Assembly (NCBI GenBank): GCA_029891385.1
Contig: CM057227.1
Location: 94,016,818 to 94,080,817 of the forward strand
DNA from: Erythroxylum novogranatense
Taxonomy: Eukaryota; Streptophyta; Magnoliopsida; Malpighiales; Erythroxylaceae
Reading direction: 5' to 3'
DNA: 64,000 nt
Both the position numbers and the translations under genes were made by a program. Shown one piece after another: positions 58,276 to 64,000 of this stretch (within the stretch, counting starts at the first letter, position 1; every line of letters begins with the position of its first letter). The notes under the pieces were generated by a model. The model saw only the letters and a list, made by a program, of their open reading frames with translations. It was not told the origin of the DNA and did no database searches.

Positions 58276-58799
58276 GGGTTCTCGTTGATCTCAACCCCTC
58301 TAACAAAACTTCTGAGGAAGAATGTGGCCTTCAGATGGTCTGAGGAGTGTCAGAAGAGTTTTGAGGAGCTGAAACATCGGTTGACTACGGCACCGGTGTT
58401 AGCTTTGCCATCAGGGACTGGAGGTTTTGAGGTCTTTAGTGATGCTTCCCAGCAGGGATTGGTTGTGTGTTGATGCAGCGTGGGAGAGTGATTGCTTATT
58501 CCTTGAGACAGTTGAGGTCTCACGAGGTAAATTATCCTGTGCATGATTTGGAGTTAGCTGCAATTGTTTTTGCTCTAAAAATCTGGAGACATTATTTATA
58601 TGAAGAGACGTTCCAGATTTTCACGGATCATAAGAGCTTGAGATATCTGTTGAGTCAGAGAGAGCTGAATCTGAGACAGAGGAGATGGATAGAGTTGCTT
58701 AAGGATTATGACTGCACGATTGAGTATCATCCAGGGAAGGCTAATGTGGTAGCTGATGCATTGAGCAGGAGATCTCGTATCAGTGCAGCTCAGATTTAG
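58276..58799 (+). pseudogene. A5 RNase H
   Basis: Starts STPLTKLLRKN and continues to [11 protein letters not shown] with a stop and one-base frame shift near 58470. It then has [45 protein letters not shown] and [14 protein letters not shown]. The acidic residues of the family are present. It removes template RNA during reverse transcription. Confidence 0.92.
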
Positions 58800-59735
58800 A
58801 TTGAGAGATTGCCTAGCTTGATTCAGTTGAGAGCTCTGAATGTGCAGATGGATTTGGCTCAGGATGGAGTTCTGATAGCTACTTTGAGGCTTAGGTCGAT
58901 ATTGCACGACAGGATCAGGAGAGTGCAAGATCAGGATCCTATGTTGGTGAGATTGATTGAGAGAGCGAGATCTGATCGGGATTCTGAGTTTGAGTTGAGA
59001 GATGGGACATTGTGGATGGGACAGAGACTCTGTGTTCCAGATGTGGATGATTTGAGACGTGAGATTCTGGAGGAGGCGCATGTGGCCGCTTATGCTATGC
59101 ATCCTGGTACTACCAAGATGTATCGCACTCTTAAGTTGCATTCGGTGGCGATTATGAAGAGGCGGTGGCGAGTTTGTTTTCGGTGTCGGCGTGCGGCGAG
59201 TTAAAGTGAGCACCAGGCTCCAGTTGGGAGATTGCATTCATTGCCCATTCCGGAGTGGAAATGGGAACGAATTTTGATGGATTTTATTATGGGGTTGCCT
59301 AGGATGCCGAGGCAGCATGATGCGATCTGGGTCATAGTGGACCGGTTGACTAAATCGACTCACTTTTTGCCAGTGAGAGAGAACAATACTCTCGATCAGT
59401 TGGCCCAGAAGTATGTGGCAGAGATTGTGCGACTGCATGGGGTCCCGGTGTCTATAGTCTCAGACAGGAATCCCAGATTTACTTCGAGGTTCTGAAATAG
59501 TTTACAGTCAACTATGGGTACCCAGTTGAACTTCAGTACAGCATTTCATCCTTAGACAGATGGACAGAGTGAGAGGACGATTAAGACTGTTGAGGATATA
59601 TTGCGAGCTTGTGTATTGGAGTTCAGAGGTGCTTGGGATCAGTATTTGGCTCTGGTTGAGTTTGCATACAATAATCAGTACCAAAGCAGCATCGAGATGG
59701 CACCATATGAGGCATTGTATGGGAGGCAGTGTAGA
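58800..59735 (+). pseudogene. A5 integrase, truncated by LTR C
   Basis: The zinc-binding part has H...H in HVAAYAMHPGTTKMY and C-X2-C in CFRC. The core has D in [10 protein letters not shown] in [10 protein letters not shown] and E in SERTIKTVED, so the D,D,E triad is visible. Stops are at 59202, 59493 (TGA where the family has W) and 59553 (TAG where it has Q). It ends at GRQCR, where LTR C starts at 59736. The C-terminal domain, any chromodomain and the 3' LTR are not in the window. Confidence 0.92.
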
Positions 59736-60102
59736 TGTTAGCCCCAAAAAAAAATTTTAAAAGTTAAGCATGATTATATTAATTAAGTAAGTTAAGTTAG
59801 CATTAATTGAGTTGATATTAATTAATATATGATAGCATTAAAGAGTTAGGTGGTGAGTTAATAAAATTAAATGTGTTAGTTGGGCCTTAATGAGGTAGGA
59901 AAGAAAAAGAGAGAATAAGATGGGCTTGAGAAATAAGTGGGCCTTGAGAAGTTTAAAGAGGAAAATAAGAAGGGAGGTAGGAAGAGAATAAGTTGGGCTT
60001 AAAGGACAAATGGGTTTGAGTAAGTTTAAGGAGGATGTAAGAAGAAAGGAATAATAAATGAGTGGGCTTTAGGCTTATGGGCTTAAGTGAATTAATAAGG
60101 AG

Positions 60103-60110
60103 TATAAAAG
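60103..60110 (+). promoter_or_regulatory. TATA box of LTR C
   Basis: TATAAAAG in AGGAGTATAAAAGGAAATGG, 367 bp into the LTR. Confidence 0.55.
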
Positions 60111-60949
60111 GAAATGGAATAAGTGATTTAGTAGGAAAAAGAAGAAGAATTTCGAAATTTTAGAGGGAGAAGAGGGAAGATGTCGTGGAAGAAGGAAGGG
60201 AGAAGGAGAAAAGAAGAAAAGCTTGGTTAAGGTTTGAGATTCCAAGAGTTCAAGTGAGAGTTTGAAGAAAGTTCAAGAAGGAAAAGTGTAGAGGAGGAGC
60301 TAAGCTACATTTTGAACCAAGAAACTCTTTGGTTGAGTCAAGAATCAAGGTAAGTCATGATCTCAAGTGTTATCTTTTAGTTGGGTTATGGTGTAGAAAG
60401 CTTAGAAATGAAGTGGGTTTAGTGATTCTTGAGTCAATTTCATGTTAGAGGTTATGTAGATTTTCAATTGAATTTATGTTGAAGTGGGTTTTTGTTTCTC
60501 TTGAAGTAGAGCAAGAGAGAGGAGAAGAGCAAGGAGAAGAGCACTCCTAAGCAAGGATTAAGCAAGTTATAAGGTGGGTTTCATTTTTATCTTTATGTTA
60601 GTAATGCTTTAAATACTATCTCAACTAAGGAAAATTAATGTTTTCCAACTACCTTGGAATGAGAATTGATTGAGCTTTGATTGTATAGAAAGTGATTTAT
60701 GATTGCCATTATGTGAGAGTTTGAATAGTACATGGTATTGCTTGATATTGCTTGACAAGTTCATGAATTGAGTGAGCATGAATATTAGTGAAATCATGAA
60801 AGGTGATTTAAGCATGAAATACAATTTTCAAGAATCAGCTATTTGGATGCATGAAAAATCCAATTTCAGAAATCAGCCAGCGGACAAGAACAGTCCAGAT
60901 TTTAATGCATAAATTTGTGTTATGTGGGTACTTAAGTCCACCCAGCAAA

Positions 60950-60966
60950 GTCACGTGCACGTTGAC
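60950..60966 (+). promoter_or_regulatory. Conserved CACGTG/TTGAC box in LTR C
   Basis: GTCACGTGCACGTTGAC, identical to the boxes at 28759 and 39892. Confidence 0.55.
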
Positions 60967-62179
60967 CAGTATAGGCTTCTCCCGCCTGCCCGATTGTGGC
61001 ATAGGATGTTCCTTTTTGGACTCCTCAGCATACAACTACACTCGTGTAGTTAAATGGATTATTGTGGACTTATGAACCATCAGCTATGTGTACATGTGTA
61101 GCATGTATATGCAGAATGATAGATGCATGAATCATGAAAGTTATGCTTTTAGCTTGATGAAATTATGAGAATGCAAGTTGTATGATTGTTTGATGAGAAA
61201 ATTGCTAACAGTATGAATAATGAATAGATTCAGCTTATTTGCATAAATATAAACATGTTACCCACGAGCGAAAGCTCACCCCCTCCAATCCGTCCCATCT
61301 CGGGTAAGGAGCACGAGATCGACCCACAGAGCTTAAAGGCATTACTCGTAAATGATGATTTTGTATTTTCAATATAGCTTTTGTAAATCAATGCTTTAGA
61401 TGCAATTTGGGCAAGTTTACTTTTGCAAGTTGTATTTTGGATTTTGGATGCAAGTTGCTTAAAATGCCTCTAAAGCCTTGTAATAACTCATATTTTTCAT
61501 ATGAAAGCAAGAATGTTAAGTCCTAATGTATTTCGTGAAATCCATGTATGTTTTAAAACAATTGCACCATTGTATAGTTTGGATTTGGTTAGAATGCTAA
61601 GAGTGTGGTTGTTGCCTTGAATTGCATTTGGAGATGCTTTTGGGATTGAGTTATGTCATATGAGGTTGCATGTTGAGTTTTATGCAGGTGGAAGCATTAG
61701 GATTGCAAATTGGTTAGTTGCATTTTCAAGGGAAGTGCTGTCAAATTTTCCTAAAATTTGACAGAACTTCGCTTCAGTTTTAGACCCTCTTAGGGCTTGA
61801 TTTAGATCGAGAAGTCTTCACAAAGATTGTAGTAGAAGTTCAGAAATTTCTAAGGGTGTATCATTTGTCTCATTTGGACTTAGGGTTAAAAAGTTATGAG
61901 GTGAAAAACACATTCAGCCACTGTTCATTTAGCTATATTACTGTTACATTGGTCTTTAATGAGTAGTGTCCTTTGAGTGGCTTTTTGCCTTCATTAATGA
62001 TGGAATTAGCTTTTGAATCCTTCATTAGAGTTGTAGAGAATCTTGTTATCTTTCCATAGAGGTATAGTATGCACATGTTGGAGTTAGGATTAAGAAGTTA
62101 TGAGTTTTGAAAGACGCTAGTGTCAAGTGGTTTGAAGTTGGATTGAAGAGGAGAGGGTTTGAAGTTTTGAAGAAAGGCG

Positions 62180-62340
62180 TGTCCGTTAAACAGACACGAA
62201 TGTCCGTTAAACGGACAGCCTCGGGTTCCAAAATACCCCTTACCCTGCCCATGTCCGTTTAACGGACATTTGCGAACCAATTGGTACACTTTCACCCGAA
62301 CGTGTCCGTTAAACGGACATGTGTGTCCGTTTAACGGAAA
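62180..62340 (+). repeat. TGTCCGTTAAACGGACA palindrome cluster
   Basis: Five 17-bp units, each an inverted repeat around one central base: 62180-62196 (one mismatch), 62201-62217, 62252-62268, 62303-62319 and 62324-62340 (one mismatch). The three central copies are perfect. Both TTAAA and TTTAA centres occur, so orientation alternates. Confidence 0.9.
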
Positions 62341-62940
62341 GCTACGGGAAAAAGTGCAAATTGGACAATGCTGTAGGCCGAATCTCGTTTTTTAGTATTC
62401 ATAAGAGTTGTATATCTTGATGTCTAATTTCAAATGGTGAAAGAAAGAACACAATACGACATCTAGATAAAAAGTTATGGCAATCGCGCCAAAAGAGTTT
62501 CAATTTGATTTTGGAAGTAAGCATGGTCTATTGTTTTGGGTATAAATCCATCATCCGACCTCCAATTGAGGTGAGGCTTGAACCATTGGATTTATAAGAC
62601 ACATATCTTTATTTCTACAAAAATTGGTATCATTTGGAGTTAAATTGAGGAAGTTCACATTAAAGGAAGTGAGAGGCCGGTTAAGAGAGCATGTTTCAGG
62701 TGTGAACTCTTTTAGGTTTTTGGAGTGTATCTTGAGTTATATAACTCCGATTAAGGTTATTCTTGCCTCTATGCGAACGTGAGGCTTTAAGCTATATTTG
62801 ATATGAACAAGTCAATATGTGATTACGATGTTTAGGTAGTGTACGCTCATCACTTTTATGGAACAACAGCATACAGCACTGCAATGTTATAAGCGCAAGG
62901 TTTCAGAAATACGGAAGTTGGGTCCTGGATCCAACAATTG

Positions 62941-62952
62941 TGGTATCAGAGC
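62941..62952 (+). other. Primer binding site of element C
   Basis: TGGTATCAGAGC four bases after the LTR end. Confidence 0.93.
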
Positions 62953-63152
62953 AGCCCTAGGTTTACGATTTCATAGGAACCCTAGTGGGTAGCCTCAAGG
63001 GTAGAGTCAGCATGCATCATGTTACATGAACCCTAAGCATTGTTTTAAATCTGAGACATGCATTATTGGTTTTGAAGCTGTTTTCATGATTTGAGCTGGT
63101 TTCACAAAGCATGAGCTAAAGATTTGAAATGATTTTCATTTAAAGGAGTAAT

Positions 63153-64000
63153 ATGCCGCCTCGAAGGAGAACTCGAGGAGCTCAATCTCGATCAGGCTCT
63201 CAGCGGGGAAGTACGGATGAATCCCATATTCCCCAGGATGCAGGGACCATCCACATTTGATTGAGGCACCAAGTGTGCGGCGTGAAGTGCCTCTCCAGCC
63301 CCTCCTATACCTCAAGTAAATCCAGTAGATCCCAGTTCTTTCGGGCCTTCGTGAGCTTTCACTTATGCCATGGGCCAAGAAATGCAAGCTCAGATGCCAA
63401 CTCCAGCAGATCGGAGCGGGCAGTATGACAAGCTCCGGAAGTATGGGGTTGTCGATTTCAATGGGACTACTAATCCGAAGAAGAAGTCAAGCATGGTGAA
63501 GCGGACCGAGAAGGTCTGAATCGATGAAGTGCTCGGATGAGGAGAGGTTAGAATATGCAACTAGTTTATTATAGGGGATGCCTTTGCCTTTGGTGGGAGT
63601 CGGTGCCCATGATCGTCAGCGATACCTCCAGGTCTTGACATGGAGGAGTTTGGAAGTATTCTGGAAGAAGTACTTCTCGAGGGTTTACGTCCAAGAGAAG
63701 GCTAGGGAGTTTCTGAGCCTCACGGAGAGGGAGCTGAGTGTGAGTGAATATGAGCTAAAATTCACTCAGCTGTCACGGTATGCAGCAAACATTGTGGCGA
63801 CTGAAGAGAATAAGTGCCGCAAGTTTGAGAGTGGATTGCACTTAGGGATCAAGGAGAAGGTGCTGATCCATAATTTCCATGACTACCAGCAGTTGGTAGA
63901 TGCTGCTCTCCAGGAAGAAAAGTTGGAGAACATCAAGTCAGAGGTAAACAGAAAGAGGAAGACCAGGGAGCGGTCTTCCAGGAAGGGAGTGAGTGCTCCA
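63153..64000 (+). pseudogene. Element C gag (partial, broken)
   Basis: ATG 63153 gives MPPRRRTRGAQSRSGSQ, a typical chromovirus gag start, with a TGA at 63258. After a frame change, QYDKLRKYGVVDFNGTTNP appears (63421 on), then more stops around 63517-63570. From about 63636 an open frame runs to the window end with FWKKYFSRVYVQEKAREFLSL split over two motifs, ELSVSEYELKFTQLSRYA and LVDAALQEEKLE: the Retrotrans_gag core and the segment before the zinc knuckle. The product would be the particle protein. Because only gag is visible, the state of pol is unknown. Confidence 0.85.

Larger units (their letters stand above)
43438..59735 (+). mobile_element. A5: gypsy (chromovirus-type) element, both ends altered
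   Basis: Plus-strand element with a 5' LTR (43438-44395 and 53845-55691, about 2.8 kb), primer site 55697 and gag-protease-RT-RNase H-integrase in the gypsy order, ending inside integrase at 59735 where LTR C is inserted. The double zinc-knuckle gag, RNase H-integrase order and Met-tRNA primer site fit plant chromoviruses of the Tekay/Del kind. The diagnostic chromodomain would lie beyond the break, so the lineage is inferred. Multiple stops and three gag-pol frame changes make it inactive. Confidence 0.88.
59736..62936 (+). repeat. LTR C, 5' copy
   Basis: 3201 bp, TGTTAGCCCC to GGATCCAACA. A TATA box is at 60103. Purine-rich leader runs 60120-60300. It has a donor-like AAG-GTGGGT (60574), the conserved box (60950-60966), a CTTCTCCCGCCTGCCC block, the hairpin GAGCgaaaGCTCACC (61266 on), CTCGGG where other LTRs have CAGG (about 61300), and a palindrome cluster (62180-62340). 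It belongs with LTR B, D and E. Confidence 0.9.
59736..64000 (+). mobile_element. Gypsy element C, 5' end (continues past window)
   Basis: LTR, primer site and gag on plus. It is inserted in A5 integrase; the 5 bp before it are GTAGA, to be matched beyond the window. Its gag resembles that of A5 in domain order but not closely in sequence. Confidence 0.88.

Noticed and set aside
58596..59237. 213-codon open frame on minus
   Set aside because: It is a shadow of RNase H and integrase on plus, which have clear domain motifs.

Overview
The window looks like intergenic heterochromatin from a large, repeat-rich plant genome, most likely an angiosperm. I see no host gene. Nearly every base belongs to an LTR retrotransposon or a remnant of one, and the elements are inserted into each other. 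The plant call rests on four things: LTR elements with the initiator-Met-tRNA primer site TGGTATCAGAGC, chromovirus-type (Ty3/gypsy) gag-pol, a Sirevirus-like Ty1/copia element with a third ORF of plant-transposon-protein type, and a tRNA-derived SINE. The background is AT-rich, broken only by short CpG-rich palindrome clusters inside the LTRs.

Layout. Positions 1-16709 are a minus-strand gypsy LTR of the group I call A, with a stub of its pol next to its primer site. A plus-strand composite (group B, 1904 to about 14459) is nested in it. That composite holds a SINE, a truncated LTR E on the minus strand flanked by a 176-bp duplication, decayed pol, a polypurine tract, and a 3' LTR that itself carries a solo LTR (10912-13927, target duplication CATTA). 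Positions 16710-22904 are a second A unit on the minus strand: polypurine tract, decayed internal region, primer site and partial LTR. Positions 22905-30862 are a plus-strand LTR D containing a minus-strand solo LTR (23444-27722, target duplication ACAAA). Positions 30863-37129 are a third A unit on the minus strand with a complete LTR (32233-36310). Positions 37130-43437 are a mosaic of LTR and internal fragments in both orientations.

Positions 43438-59735 are the best-preserved gypsy element (A5, plus strand). Its 5' LTR is split by a 9.4-kb copia element (44396-53839) with near-identical 964-bp LTRs and target duplication TTGAT. Its gag, protease, RT, RNase H and integrase are recognisable but carry stops and frameshifts. 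Its 3' end is cut off inside integrase by a third gypsy element (C), whose 3.2-kb 5' LTR, primer site and gag fill 59736-64000 and run off the edge. Relative order of events: A5 inserted first, and copia and C inserted into it later. In the same way B went into A1, and solo A went into B.

The most interesting signal is in the LTRs. Diverged LTR groups share (i) splice-donor-like and polypyrimidine/CAG-G acceptor-like sites with a branch-site-like CTCAC placed in a small hairpin, suggesting an LTR-borne intron; (ii) in group A, an array of 13-nt hairpins of form GAGNN-NNN-NNCTC whose stems vary in a compensated way; and (iii) a cluster of perfect or near-perfect palindromes whose sequence is replaced wholesale from group to group. 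All element and group names (A-E) are labels made for this window. Family identities beyond superfamily are inference from motifs.
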